Shown: in pieces, positions 11,910 to 24,900 of the stretch
Layout: each line of letters begins with the position of its first letter
Position numbering within the stretch: position 1 is the stretch's first letter
From: Rhyacichthys aspro
Lineage: Eukaryota > Chordata > Actinopteri > Gobiiformes > Rhyacichthyidae
DNA length: 64,000 nucleotides
Reading direction: 5' to 3'
Assembly (NCBI GenBank): GCA_036850595.1
Contig: CM072148.1
Span: 2,027,160 to 2,091,159 of the forward strand
Position numbers and translations under genes: made by a program
The notes under the pieces: generated by a model
The model's database searches: none
What the model was told of the DNA's origin: nothing
What the model saw: the letters and a program-made list of their open reading frames with translations, nothing else

Positions 11910-13793
11910 ATCTGGGCGATAAGTGAGGGTTAATGCACTAGTAAGTTAGAATATAAGAACAGGAGAGCAAGATTCTCCAACAATAACCTGCAATAATGAA
12001 GTTATAAGATTGTGAGTGGCTGCAGGTAACATTTCTAGTGGAGGTGAAAGACTGTGACAGGGCGTAAATAAAGTGTCAGGACGAAGTGGAAGATTCTCAT
12101 TGGTTTAAAGTCACACGTTAAGTTGTGGTCGGGACGTAACCACTGACTGTAATTAACTTTAGTGATGAGTGTGACTGGCTGTTACAAAGATATTAATGAA
12201 GACTGCACCTTGTCTTATTACTTCTGTTTATTTCTGTTTCTTGTGTCAAGTTTTCTAAAATCCTCTTATTTTGTCTCCAGTGATTAATTTTGCACTGTGC
12301 ATTTAGAGTTAGACTTTGTCACAATAAAATACAGTATAAAAATAAATAAAATATATACCCTATTATACAGAAAGAGGAAATATGTGACGTAATATGGAAT
12401 AATATGTAATATAAATGAGATACATAAAGTGAATACTGATGAGTTTGCCATTAAAAAACTTTTTAAAAAGAGTTTACAGGGAAAAAACAGCACTTAGACT
12501 GTTTTTTTTTAATGAGTATTTCCTAAAACAGGTCCCTGTCTATTCCCACATCCACAGACTCTTACAGGAGTATGTTTTCTATTAGAACATGAGTCGGCGT
12601 GAGTCGTCCTCGGTGTGAACACAGCCGGAGGACACAAGGTGCTGAGGAAGGTGACGATAAGGACAGGAGCCTGAGTGACGTTATCATTAAGACCATGAGC
12701 CACTTATCGAGCCCTCGACACCTCATCCACCATCATCCTCCACCATCATCCTCCACCATCCTCCACCCGCCGCGAGTCCAGAGTGTGCCCGCGCATTCAT
12801 TTCACTTCAGAAGCCGCGATCCTAACGTGTCGCCTCAAAACCTGCATTAGTCAACGTCAAATTCAAGACATTTTTTATATTTACGGTAAATATGTATGCG
12901 TTTTTGCACAGAAAATTCAGTTTTAAATCACATTATCAGAGCAATAACACGAGAAGGACTGTCATTGCATTATATTTTCCACTTTTTCTAATTGTTGCTG
13001 TATATGTTGTACCTTTTAGCAGGTAAAGAAGTCAATATTACTAATAAACCTTCTTTTTCCAGCATCATTAGCAGGTTAGCGTTGTAAAAAGAGGATTTAA
13101 ATGGTAATATTTCCAGCTTAAGCGAGAGACAATGAGCTTTTAGTCACGTTTTCAAATGACTGGTCTTGTATTTTCCTCCGAATCTCATTTAACAGAGCAA
13201 TAATCTTCAGATAGAAAAATTAAGACAATGAAGACACAATTAAGAGTGCGAAAACATAAAAGTCTAACCCACAATTACAAAAGAACAGCTTTATCTGCAT
13301 TGTTCTTCTACCGTCTATGCTTATTCACAGTTTAAAATACAGAATACATTGTTGTATATATAGTTTTAATGGAAGGAACTTGTACAAAGTCTTTTCACCG
13401 ACCAGATTTCTGCTAGACCTAAAAGCTATTCTTTTCAGAGACACTCTTCACGCTGCACAACCAATTAAATGTTAGAATTTGTTCCAGCTGCTTCGTTCTC
13501 TTATTGATGGAGGCACACACACAGCAGTAAACAATGCTGACAAACTGTGCCAAACTTCTACACATTCTGTCTGAAAGTCTCTCACCAGTTGTTCTTCTTC
13601 TTCTTCTGTTTCTGTTCTGGGGCCTCTTTACCACCGCAGACACTGCTTGTTCATTGATTCCAACGAAGTTGTTCCAGCAAAATACATCAGTATCTACATC
13701 CCAAACCCAACGCACAACTCGTGTATGTCTTTTGAATTATTACTACAGAGCTTCTGCTGTTTCCTTTTTTATTTCCCTATTTGACCAGCATTC
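11910..13793. other. Intronic or intergenic DNA, no gene seen
   Basis: Unique AT-rich sequence, with a short CATCATCCTCCAC tandem at 12721-12768. The frame at 13419-13715 (minus) and its overlap at 13534-13797 (plus) have no recognisable product. Confidence 0.5.
12721..12768. repeat. Short minisatellite (CATCATCCTCCAC)n
   Basis: About three and a half imperfect copies of a 12-13-bp CT-rich unit. Confidence 0.8.
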
Positions 13794-14337
13794 TTAAAGC
13801 TTCACTCCCTGATGTTCTTTTCTTGTCCCTGTCTCAGACTCTCCTCCAAAAGCAGACTAGGAACCTCTCCTGCTTCTCCTTTTTTATTAAAAAATAAAAC
13901 ACAAAATACTAATCCATTTGACCAAACTGAAGTTTAGAGTTTAGCGTTAGCTTAGCTGTGACTTCAGCGTCAGGACGACAATTATCTCCTCCTCGTTAAA
14001 CATTACGTGATTGAATTGACAGTATTTATCTGTGTTTTACGTTGCCTCCCTTTTCTCTGTTGATGCTTTTCTTTTTTCAGCTGTTTCTCTGTTAAAAGAC
14101 ATATTCAGCTGAAAATACACTTTATCTGCAGCTATTAAACTTCCTGGAACGTCATGTGACAAGTGTCGACCAATGGGAGCGCTCCTTTTTGGAGCAAGGT
14201 TTTCTGTTCCTGAATAGAGGTTCTCATCTATTACAATCCCTTAGAATAAACAGTAGATGGATCAGAAAGACTGTTTTTTCACAAATGATTGATTTTACAG
14301 CAAACTATTTGGGTTTGAACCACTTTAGAAGAGTTAA
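13794..14337 (-). mobile_element. TTAA-flanked MITE, family 1, subtype A
   Basis: Reverse orientation relative to the copy at 11.4 kb. It begins with TTAA (13794-13797) and AGCTTCACTCCCTG, then tctcagactctcctcc. The interior matches the 11.4 kb copy closely throughout, including the core at about 14170-14190. The far inverted end (about 25-30 bp) is missing: sequence ends shortly after tttgggtttgaaccac, though a TTAA occurs at 14334. Confidence 0.78.
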
Positions 14338-15015
14338 AATGCATATTAGGTAAAGTAAACATGGCTGGAGGGCTATGTAAACGATGACAAGGCAAAGACA
14401 AACACTACAGCTTCGTAGCAGTCAACAGAAACTTGAACAGAAAAGAAAGTCTACTTCAGTGACTTTAACAGAGTGGGAAATATCGCTGTTTCAGTTTCTG
14501 CACTGGGCGTGTATCATTCTGATGACGCAGTTTGTGGAAGATTCTCTCTATAATGTGCTTTAAAAACACAGAACACTGCTGTTTGACTGGAGTTTGCCTC
14601 GTTGTAAAGTCAGAATAACAAAGCATTAGATGAGTGTGTGTCTACGAAGAGAAAAGCCTTCACAAAGCCTTAAATCTAGGTGGAACAACTGGAACAAACA
14701 AACCCACGGAGTTTGTATGTCACCGTGACACATTGTGAGTCAGTTTCCCGTCCATCACTCCATCTCTCTGTCTGTTCACTGGGGTTTTAATTATAGCAGC
14801 ACAGAGGGGCCTCATTACTCTCACATTCACACACATTCACACGCTCGGAGAGAACACACACATCCGAGCGACGGATCAACACGCACAACTCTGATCTCTC
14901 TGCAGTCGAAATATTGAATATAATAATTCCAGACACAAGCAGCTGTAGCAGGAATTAATCAAAGTGATTCATTAGCAGGGCCTTTTTATCAAACCCGCAG
15001 AGTGGTATTTGTATC
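14338..15015. other. Intronic or intergenic DNA, no gene seen
   Basis: No repeats or exon-like signals recognised. The small frame at 14735-14917 is histidine/serine-rich from CA-rich sequence. Confidence 0.5.
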
Positions 15016-15040
15016 AGTGTGTGTGTGTGTGTGTGTGTGT
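15016..15040. repeat. (GT)12 microsatellite
   Basis: Uninterrupted GT dinucleotide run. Confidence 0.95.
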
Positions 15041-15618
15041 CTCACTTCCAATTACCGAGCTGGCAGTACAAAGGACATCATTGTGGTGTGGACGTGTCCT
15101 CACACAAGGTTAGATCTCTCAAATTAACCCAGACACTGCAAGGTTACACACATTAGAATGATCCCAAATAACATTATGTCCGACTCCAGCCCGGGACATT
15201 TATTATTCAAGGTTTAGACACAATTAAATGCGTGAGTGATGTTGTGTTTCATGGCAGCTCTATACTATACACAACATTGGTTTACATTTAGTGGACAACA
15301 CGCTTTAATAAACTGAGAACATGTGATTGTGATTCGTCTCTTCTGTCTCGCCTGAGTCTGATTAGAATGAAAGAAATCAGAGAAACAAGCCAAAATAATG
15401 TGAATATTTGTCGACTATTGCAGCAGACTGATGTTGGACAAAACAACTGAGCAGCACAGAGTTAAACAAAGGAGAAAAAACTCATATATAAACCGGAAAA
15501 TATTGATATTGGTTAGTTTAGCTCCAAAAGCTAACAAAAGTATATTGCGTTTCTCTTCTGTTTCTGAAACGTGTGAATGAAGGGTTTTTATGTTAATTTA
15601 CACTATTATATGTTACTG

Positions 15619-16130
15619 GAATCTCAAATCTCTGTTTTAATCTCAGAATTGAGGTTTTTTAATGTATAATTTCAGGATTCGTTTTTTTGCAGAATTGACT
15701 TCACTCTTATAATTCTGACTTTATTCTCAAAGTTTCAACTGGACTCTTTTGATTCTAACTTCTCAGAAAATCTCAGAATGTAGTTTCCCCTTCCGGATTC
15801 TCACTTTTTTTCCGCATTTCTGACTCACTCTTAGAATTTTATATTTAATGTTAGAATTCTGACTTTACTCTTTGTATTCTGACTTTTTGTCCCTGAGAAT
15901 TTAGATTTTATTTTTTCTCAGAATTGTAACTTTTGACTTCAATCTCAGAATTTCTATTTTTTTTATTTATTTTTGTATTTTTTTTACAATTTAAACACTA
16001 ATCTTTGAATTCTAACTTTTTTTCTGAACTATGACTTCAATCTCAGAATTTTCTTCACAACTTTATTTTCAGAATTCATATTATTTTTCCTCAGAATTTT
16101 GACTTTAACCTCACAATTCTGTCTAAATTT
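15619..16130. repeat. Degenerate tandem repeat built on CTCAGAATTCTGACTTT
   Basis: The words tcagaatt, ttctgacttt and ttaatctcag recur irregularly every 20-35 bases through about 500 bp, with T-runs between. It is an old, drifted minisatellite. Confidence 0.7.
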
Positions 16131-18380
16131 ACAGCGACTTTAATATTTGGAATTTAAAAATGTAAAGAGGAGAAGCTGGGGTGAAGGCGGGGCTAGTAAG
16201 AGATGGTAAAACAAGGTGATTTAAGATAAATGATGCAAAATATGATAATGTATTAAAGTTTTTTTGTCCTTGATTTCATATAACCCAAAAATAAGTGGAA
16301 TAAAAGTATTAGAAAGTATTGAACTGAGAGCAGCTTTGATCTAAACCTGGCGTGGCCTTCAGCAGGTGTGAGCTCACACACACACATGTTACACAGCTCC
16401 ACAGATGGTCTCAAAAATCACTTTTTGTGTGATTTGAGACTGCTGCGTTTCAAATCCATGTCTCTATTGTCTGGGCCTTTGTTGTTAAAAAAGCTGTTTG
16501 TTCTGTTTGGGAGCTATATTTGTTAGCCCTGAGCCAACCGCGAACACAGACCCAAAATAAGATCCGGCTCTGTTTAGACGCTGACACGGCCTCGATGAGA
16601 CTGAAGCACGCGCTACAGGGAGATATCTGAAGTGAAATAATGAAATATAACGTTGGTAAAGCTTCTAAGACATAAATAAATGCATATATATCATAACAAG
16701 GTGTTTGAGGAACAGTAACTCTACATTTAACAAAACAAACAAAATCCTTTCACTTTCATTTGTTTGTTAGCATCGTGTTAGCGCCGTCAAGCTAACGATG
16801 AATGAACATTAACGACTGAACGTGTATTAAAGGTGCACTTTGTGAGAGATTGACGCATAAAGATAAACAAATGGAGCACCTCAGTCGATACTAGTTTATA
16901 ATTACCTCAAAATAACACTCTTTTGCGTTTGTCTATTGAGAAAAAGTGAAGAAGAAGAAGCCATTTTAGTTCCATTACTTCCTTTTCCTGGAGCATAAAG
17001 GGATATATCTTGATCAATCTTGGGAATAATAGAAAGCATGTACAATAAATACTCTAAATACTTTTGATATAACATATTTTTATTGTATTTGTTTTGTTTT
17101 TTTACTACAAGCTTGTGGGACAAAAGATTGAATTCAATAAATAAACTCCAACATGTAAGTCCATATTTTAGGCTCCCGTCTTATTTTGGAAGACGCAAAA
17201 GAGGCTAGAACTGTCTTTTCAATGCACACGCAGTTACAATATTCTTCATTTTTATCGTTTTACGGTTTAACAATAATAACAGGACAGTGTCAGTTTAAGA
17301 AAGGATGAATTTTACATATTTTTTTTGTAATTGAACTTTCACAGTGAACTTAAAACCTAAAAAAAAAACATGTAAAACTTGCATGAGTCAAACTCTACAT
17401 AGCTTTTCAGTGTCGTATACAACATTTGAAAAGCCTTAAAAAGATAAAAAGCCAAATTAATGTGTGTGTTATTAGAAAGTCAAGGCTTTAATTGCACTTT
17501 GGAGAAGCCTGAGGAAAAAATAAATGGAGCTTTTGAGCAATTTTGTTTAATAAACTAATAATATCATGCCCCTCTACTGTTTAATCCCACTCAGAAATGT
17601 AGATAAACCATAAATAATACAACATAACACAAAAACAAGTCTGTATGTATTATTAATTACATGTGATATTTTATGTAGAATATTTTAGAATAATTCAGGA
17701 CAAAAACTTTATCAGCAGCTGCTTCCAAACCTGGATTCTGTCGGTAATTAATTAAGAGCAGTCGTCTGAAATGAGAGTGTCACCGTTCAGCGCCTACACC
17801 TGCGTTCGTATCGGGAGACGGCCAATCGCTGTGCAGCTTCCAATTTGGCAGAGCTTTTGTTTTGAAGGGTCGCCTCTCGTCTGCGGCGGGTTCCCACTAA
17901 AACTCTGAAGAGACCGATTCCCTCGCCGCCGTTTGAACACACGCCGTTATCCACATAACGCCGAGCGAAACAGATTGTGGAGCACATCATTATGTTGCCA
18001 TGTGTTTAAAAATAGGTTTCTATGGAGAGACTCAAAGACGACCGAAGCATGATGCAGCTTTAGAGACACGTTACTGCTGTGTTTTTAGTGGAAAAGAATG
18101 AAAAGTTTGACGATATACACAAATCAATACATTAAAAGTGAGTCATTTATTTATTTTTAGGTGAATTCCCTGCTTTTTTGAGTGTGTTAATGTGTTTTAT
18201 GTGCGTTTGCCGCTCATTTCCCCGAGTGGCACAACAAAAGCACTTTGACTTTGACACCGTCCATTGTAAATGAATGTAAGAGTGAACGTCTGTCATCACA
18301 CGTCTCTGAGGGGACACTGTGATATAAACAAGACCTGAGTGAGTTCCTGGAGCTCGCTTCATGAAACTGTGAAGCACTGG
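16131..18380. other. Intronic or intergenic DNA, no gene seen
   Basis: A possible old dispersed repeat begins at about 16825 (attaaaggtgcactttgtga) but no second end was found. A CpG-bearing patch lies at 17790-17960. The remainder is AT-rich. Confidence 0.45.
17787..17990. promoter_or_regulatory. Candidate conserved or CpG-rich intronic element
   Basis: About 200 bp with many intact CpGs (gcgcctac, cgtatcgggagacggccaat, ctgcggcggg, cgccgccg) inside AT-rich DNA, and a CCAAT-type box at 17821-17825. Conservation or promoter activity cannot be judged from the sequence alone. Confidence 0.2.
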
Positions 18381-18383
18381 TGT

Positions 18384-19100
18384 CAAACATGTGGCTCCGG
18401 GGCTAAAACCGGCCGCTGGAGGCTACAGTCTGAACCTGGATTTACACAGACTAAAGTTAACTATAAAGTATGTTTATTTGGATTATTCCATTACATCAGG
18501 AAGAGCTGATCTGGGATCACTCTCAATGTTGAAGTATTTGTCTATTTACTTAACGTTTGTAAAAAAGTTATAATACTTCTGGGATTACATGGTCTGGTTT
18601 AGTCCAGTCTGGTCTGGTTTTGTCTAAGATTACATGGTCTGGTTTAGTCCAGTTTGGTCTGTTTTTGGATTACTGGTAAGGTTTAGTCAAAGTCTGGGAT
18701 TACATGGTCTGGTTCAGTTAGTCTGGTTGTCTGGAATAAAGTTAAAACAGGTTGTCTGGGATTACATGGTCTGGTTTAGTCCAGTCTGGTCTGGTTTTGT
18801 CTGGGATTACATGGTCTGGTTTAGTCCAGTCTGGTCTGGTTTTGGCTGGGATTACATGGTCTGGTTTAGTCCAGTCTGGTCTGGTTTAGTCCAGTTTAGT
18901 CTGGTTTAGTCCAGTTTGGTCTGGTTTAGTCCAGTCTGGTCTGGTTGACTGAACTGTTGCTGTTTTGAGACAAACTCAGACCAAATATTGATTTAATTTA
19001 GAATTATTTCTTCTTTCTCTTTGCATTTTGTAAAATAATAAACTAAACAGACTTTTTAGACTAAACTGCTTTTATTTCCACATCTGCCCAAATCTTTTTT
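18384..19100 (+). mobile_element. hAT-like element carrying the 45-bp minisatellite (copy 2)
   Basis: It starts with CACTGGTGTCAAACATGTGG followed by ctccggggctaaaaccggcc, the style of terminus seen in many fish hAT-type elements. Then come tgggatcactctcaatgt, the array, and a right flank (aatattgatttaatttagaa) that matches, in reverse, the flank of the 25 kb copy. The right terminus was not located, so the end given is approximate. Confidence 0.5.
18573..18954 (+). repeat. 45-bp minisatellite array, locus 2
   Basis: Opposite orientation to loci 1 and 3. Units contain gggattacatggtctggttt and agtccagtctggtctggttt. The right end (18865-18950) consists of bare 21-bp sub-units of the form ggtttagtccagtttggtct without the gattacat segment, exposing the ground period. 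Confidence 0.92.
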
Positions 19101-20803
19101 ACAGTCCTGTGCATCTACAGAACCGTTCACTCCCAAGTTCTTTAACAGCAGTAAAGCCTCACATCTTCATGTTTTTCAGAGTTGAATTTGAGTTTTTTTA
19201 ATTCAACTGAACGTGTCCTGATGTTGTCTCTAAACAAAAGCCGGGCACGTTCACAGCGGCACAGATCCTCTCTCGTCTCGTGAGTTTTGAAGTGGTGTTG
19301 GTCTGATTTAAACACCGTCCGAGTCCGTCCACGAGACCGACCCCCACCACAGTCTCTCTCCAAATACCTCCAATTAGACGCACCACAGAACAACTGGGAT
19401 GGGACCTGGAGCCGTGGCAAACGCACAAACCCACCGCCGTGAACACACACTCGCCCCGACTCTCATTCAAGACCCAGCGGCGTGGAAAAGAAACATCTGG
19501 AAGGAGGGAAGACGATTACAGAGAGACACCGGCGAAATAACAACAGCGTCGCTCACAGATGCTTCGAATCCACCTTAAAAGCCTTTTCTGAGAAACTTCT
19601 TCGATGCACGCTCCACTTTGTCAGCACAACACACACTTTTACTCTTTATTAATAAGAGCTTTCGGTGCAAATCATTCTCTGTGCAGTAAATGTATAGAAC
19701 GGTACTTAATGGACGAGCGGGTCCAAGGTCGAACCACTAAATTGCTGCATACGTCTCTTTTTAATTGAACTTGTAATTATACTCACTCAAGGTCATCAAA
19801 GACCACTTCTATGTTGTTGTTGTTGTTGGAGAAACCTGAAATATGCCGGATGTATATTTATTACACACTTTAAAATTCATACTTTCAATTTTCCACACTT
19901 CTATTTGGCGTCGGAGTAAAGTGTGATTGCTTAAGAAAAAGAAAAATGCCTGAAGCGAGGAAAGGGTTATAATTTCAAGAGTCAAATTTATGAGAAAAAT
20001 ATCCAAACTTCTACGGTCAACTTTCAGAATTAAACTGATTAGTGGCAGTGGTCTGGAAATAAATCCATACAAATCCAGAGATATAAAAGTAATAATCATT
20101 TAATATTAAGATTTAATATTCGATTTGATGAAAGAGAAAGAGTTGAAGCTCCTGGAGATAAACAGTGCTCGGAGGTGATCATCGAGGTCACAACATAAAA
20201 GGAACTGTGTGTTTATGAATAGAATTAAAGTTTGAAATAATAAATAAGATTTGATTTGTGCTGTTTTCATAAAACTGGATGTTTTTCATTCTTACTTCTG
20301 TTAAATTCATGCTAATGTAGTCTTTCTTTGTCATCTGTGAGTTCAGCTGAGTTCTGGGTGAAAAACAACAACTTGTCCTCCAAATATTAGATGTATTTTT
20401 TGTCTATTGTCCAGTGTATGTTTCTATTTTTTATTGATGTAGAGATAGTGACTCCGTCCATTCATAAAAAGACCTCAACCATACATTTTGCATCCCTATC
20501 AGTGTTTGTAAAAGGAGATAATGTGATCGTTTGTTCATGTAATGGTCGTGTGAGCCGCCGACGTGTTGAATTAACAAAGTTTAAGACACTGAACATGAAT
20601 TCAAAGTTGCTAAAGTTTGTTTCTCCATAAAAACCTGTGACTTTTTGCTGCTACAGTTTAAGATCAAGCCCTGTTTAATGATACGAGGTTAAGAGGAAAG
20701 TGTCTGGTTCTACAGTAATCTAGTGTTTGACATGAAGCACCTCCACACATATGTTTACTTTTGTCAAAACAACATCGTACAAAAAAATCCAATTATTGCC
20801 GTA
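19101..20803. other. Intronic or intergenic DNA, no gene seen
   Basis: Overlapping minus-strand frames at 19142-19470 (90-102 codons) have no recognisable product. A short (TTG)5 tract lies at 19814-19828. Confidence 0.5.
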
Positions 20804-21290
20804 GTCTGAGCAGCTCCAGAGTCAGACAGAGACACAGAGTAACACACGGAAACAGAAAAACATGAAGAACAGTGTTTAGAGACAGATGAACTCATTTAAA
20901 ACCATCAAAGACACATATGTCTCTGGAAATACTGTTAATCTGTTATTCTGCTCTGTTCACGTCGTAAAAGTTTAAAAGAACAAGCTTCTACTGTAGTTTA
21001 TGATGTGTTCAAGTGCTTTTGGACGGAGTTTGTTGTGTTTGCATCTTTTTAACTCAAAAAGTTTGTGTGTTATTGTTGATATTTATTAATAACTCGATCA
21101 TGATTACTGAGCTAATTTAAGCTTTAACGCTAAAAACAACTCAGGTTTAACGTTAGCTTCTTTTCTATTTTTTAACAAAGGTTTAATGCCGTGAAATACT
21201 AAAGACACTTGAATGCAGCATCCGCCTGAGCCGACACATACTTAGATTCTTCTGTAAACTCAGACAAAGTGTGAAATCCAGCTGTGAAGG
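20804..21290 (+). repeat. Dispersed repeat, family D, copy 1
   Basis: About 480 bp shared in the same orientation with 42764-43210. The best-preserved part is agtaacacacggaaacagaa through gacacatatgtctctggaaa to gcttctactgtagtttatga; later parts (gcatccgcctgagccgacac) are diverged. It contains the palindrome GACACATATGTCTC (one mismatch). The class is unknown; no coding frame. Confidence 0.75.
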
Positions 21291-21351
21291 TTTATTTGAG
21301 CTGTGAGCATTTAGCATTTAGCTCTGTGTAGGTAAAGTGTTAACTCTGTGA

Positions 21352-21425
21352 CTAACTGTCCATTTGTCAGTCCCAAAGCTGCTGGGATAGGCTCCAGTCA
21401 CCTTTGACCCCTAATGTGAATAAGC
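21352..21425 (+). mobile_element. Fragment of a common teleost repeat (ctgggataggctccag)
   Basis: The string agctgctgggataggctccagtcacc followed by gacccctaatgtgaataagc resembles the widely scattered fish repeat tail that I recall as CTGGGATAGGCTCCAGC...GACCC...GGATAAGCGG, usually linked to LINE-type 3' ends. Only about 70 bp remain. Confidence 0.5.
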
Positions 21426-22902
21426 AGAAGAAAACCTTTGTGTACTTTAGCGTCACATTTGATCACATTTGTTTCTAGTGGCTGTCTCTGCAGGAAGTAA
21501 TAAGCTCCTTTAAGTGAAAAGAGACAATCAGAGCGAGAGACGTCGTGATGCAAACCTGCCGACGCCAGGAGAGTGTAATCAAACCGAGACACACTCCGGT
21601 CCAATCATCAGGCTGCTCTAATCAACTTCAGACACAGCCCTGAGCTTAAGGTTAGAGCTGGATACAGTGAGCTTTCCGCCTGAGCCAATAACTCCCCGCT
21701 CAATCCTCTCCGTCACGTCATTAGTTTGTCTCTGTACGTCTTATCTCCGCCGCTCCTCGTATTATCTCCTGTTCTGCTACATGCTTCCTCACAATGCTCG
21801 GAAAAATAACTGGTTTTTTCTTTTGTGCTTTATGCAGAGGCATCACATTTGCGGCTCTAATCATTTCCGTGCAGAGCCTCGACTTCAGTGAGGAGCTGGG
21901 AAATTTCAAACGACTGCGCCAAACTTTGTATTCGGGCGACAGTCTAAGAACTTATTTCAAGAAACTCCGGAGCCAGATTATTAATGAGTAACGGCAGCAA
22001 TGTTTAAAGGGATAGGCACAATTTAATATTTAACTAATAAATCCCTGTGAGCATTTAGACAGTTCAAAATGTGATCTTTTTGAGTCAGATTTAAACCACA
22101 TTAGAGCTAATCTGTATATTCAGACAGAAAATACTGAATGAATCTGAGAATATACAGTATCTGAAAGGAATGAAAGTGTGAATATATTGAACTAAAATGT
22201 AAATATACTGAAAGTGCAAAAGCATTGTCAAAAGTTTAGATGTTGGACTTAAGTTTTTTAAAATAACAGTCATACGGTTATATTTTATGTGTGCATTTTT
22301 AATTCACATCAATAAATCAATAAATAAATGGATGAATGACAGTAATATCTACCAAGAGACCAATGTTCTTCTGATAAATACAGAACTATCACTGAGTAAT
22401 ATTAATTATGCAAAAAAAATCTGCATTTCAATTAAAAAACTGGTCCAAGTAGCATTAAAATGATGTTTCTGAGGGACCCAATTTATTAAGAAACAGGTTT
22501 AAGGTCATCTCAGAGTCCCATGATCCTATATAATGAACACTAAATGAAAATGTGATTATTAGGAGCCCACGGACCTCCTGGATGAAGGTTTCATTCACAG
22601 GCTTCAAACGCCCAAAGTGAACTGTGTATTCAGCCAAAAGAACTCAATCAGAATACATCACACAGTAGACAGAAAACAAAAGAAAATGTTTATTCCAATA
22701 TTCTGTTTTGCACAAAGCTAATCTTCTTGAATCAAGATGTAATGAAGGATTTAACAAAGGAGACTAATTATTATATGGAGCTATTGAATACACTTTAATC
22801 ATTGAAATGAGTTGGAATAATTCTACCTTAACTAACTGCACTGGACTAAAAACTGAAATAAAAAAGCACATTAATGAAATAGAAAAAGTTTCAATATCAC
22901 AA
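21426..22902. other. Intronic or intergenic DNA, no gene seen
   Basis: Several short overlapping frames on both strands at 21667-21991 reflect fewer stops in a GC-richer patch, not a recognisable gene. Confidence 0.5.
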
Positions 22903-22944
22903 TAAAGTGGAGACAAAAAAAGAAAATCAGGAGTGGAGCTTTAA
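22903..22944 (+). mobile_element. Terminal fragment of TTAA MITE family 1
   Basis: Only the right end is present: ataaagtggagacaaaaaaa, gaaaatcaggagtggagct, then TTAA at 22941-22944. The rest of the element is absent. Confidence 0.7.
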
Positions 22945-23842
22945 TGTGCCAAAGGTTTGCTCATGAGTTTCCATTTAAGTTTGCAAAATGAGGCCCTGCT
23001 GTCTTAATACTTTTCACATTAAAGAGAGAAGTCAGTGTTGGACTTCTTTGCTTCATGAACCACACAGAACTAAATAATGTGAACCATCGGGAAAAACTCA
23101 CATCAGAACCAGTCCTTTTGTCAAACTGACCTCCCTCAGGTCACTGTGGCTTTGGGATTACCAAACACAGAACTGAAATCCACATTACAAACTAGTTTTA
23201 TTTGACTCTAGAAGATGGGAGTTTATTAGGTTATGCCGCTTGGACAAAAAAGATGCTATCAATTGCACTTAAAGAGTAAAAGTCGGGGCGTCACGGCCTC
23301 CTCTTCATCGATTTGGACCATATCTTTTTCTTTTCTTGTTTGCTTTTTGGACATTTGCCAAGTTAATGGAAGGAAAAGACTAAAACCACTAAAGTACTTG
23401 AGGAAAATGAAACACTAAGTAGTCCTCTTTTATAAATCAAACTCATTTTTACAGTACAGTAATCTTTAATATCTATTGACTGTGGCGTTTAAGTGCAGCA
23501 GTAATTTTATTTATGTGCAGTCGATCGCATTCTTTTATGTTCTCACCTTCCACTTTTCGTTTCGAAACAGGTGGACGACTGAGAATAAAAACAATGTGTG
23601 TCTTCAATTAAAGAGACCATGAAGCAGATCTTGGACAACATTTAGATGCATTCATCAATAAAAAGATGTTCAGCTGTTTAGTAAAAATAAATAAATAAAA
23701 AAGCCTCTGCAAAATATTTGACAGACTCAAGGCGTTGTGTTCTGTTTAAAATCTTAAACAAAGGCCATGAAAAGCAACATTTGGAGAGAGTGATATATAA
23801 TAAAATGTGCAGTAAATACATTTTGTAGAAGATTTTTGTAGA
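22945..23842. other. Intronic or intergenic DNA, no gene seen
   Basis: AT-rich single-copy-looking DNA with no supported feature. Confidence 0.5.
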
Positions 23843-24304
23843 AAAAGACTATTTTTTTCTTCTTGTTGAAAAAATGGTTTAAACCCAAATAATTTATAAT
23901 AAAAGCAATCATTCTTTCTGATCCATCTACTGTTTATTCTAAGTGATTGTAATAGATGAGAACCTCTATTCAGGAACAGAAAACCTTGGACAATCACATG
24001 CTCGAAAAAGGAGCGCTCCCATTGGTCGACACTTGTCACATGACGTTCCAGGAAGTTTAATAGCTGCAGATAAAGTGTATTTTCAGCTGAATATGTCTTT
24101 TAACAGAGAAACAGCTGAAAAAAGAAAAGCATCAACAGAGAAAAGGGAGACAACGTAAAACACAGATAAATACTGTCAATTCAATCACGTAATGTTTAAC
24201 GAGGAGGAGATAATTGTCGTCCTGACGCTGAAGTCACAGCTAAGCTAACGCTAAACTCTAAACTTCAGTTTGGTCAAATGGATTAGTATTTTGGAGGAAA
24301 AATT
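23843..24304 (+). mobile_element. TTAA-flanked MITE, family 1, subtype A, truncated on the right
   Basis: It matches the 11.4 kb copy from the left inner terminus (tttttttcttcttgttgaaa) to tggattagtattttggagga, then stops without the right inverted end. An extra tggacaatcacatgctcg lies just before the GGAGCGCTCC core, also seen in reverse in the 58.1 kb copy. No TTAA was found at the left edge. Confidence 0.75.
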
Positions 24305-24900
24305 ATGATCAGAAGTCAACAATCATTATAAAAAAAATTAATATAATAATAATAATAAAGCCTATTCTCTTGAGGAATTTGGAAACTGTAAAAGTAAAGC
24401 AATACTGTATATTTACTGTGTTGACCAAATTATATATTAATAAAGTCTAAGTATGTATTTTCTTGCTCGTTGAAGCAGTGTAAGATCTGCAGGGTATAGT
24501 ACAAGTATTTTGAGTATTTTTGCTGCTCTTACTTACAGCCCATTGACCTGACTTCTTTACGTTCATAATTTGATCAAATTTGACAAAATAACTATAATGA
24601 GGGTAAAATAAACTGGCAACTTCTGTTTGTTTGTTTCTTTTTTTTTTTTATCTTGAAGCTGAAGTTAGAAAACAGTCTCAGTGGGCCTCAGGGAAAACTA
24701 TATTTAGGTCATTTAGATTTTCAAACTCCACTTTTTTCCTGCATCTATTTACAGCACTGTACCTTTCTGTTTGTGCCTAAAGCAGTCCAAGATGGCCGCC
24801 AGTTATTTTGATATGGATGATGGATGTTCTCAGTGGCCATTTACAAAAGAAATACTGGATTCAAGATGTAACCCACTGAATATGTTCACAACCATGACAC
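24305..24900. other. Intronic or intergenic DNA, no gene seen
   Basis: A short (TAA)n run lies at 24340-24356 and a T-run at 24638-24649; otherwise nothing recognised. Confidence 0.5.
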
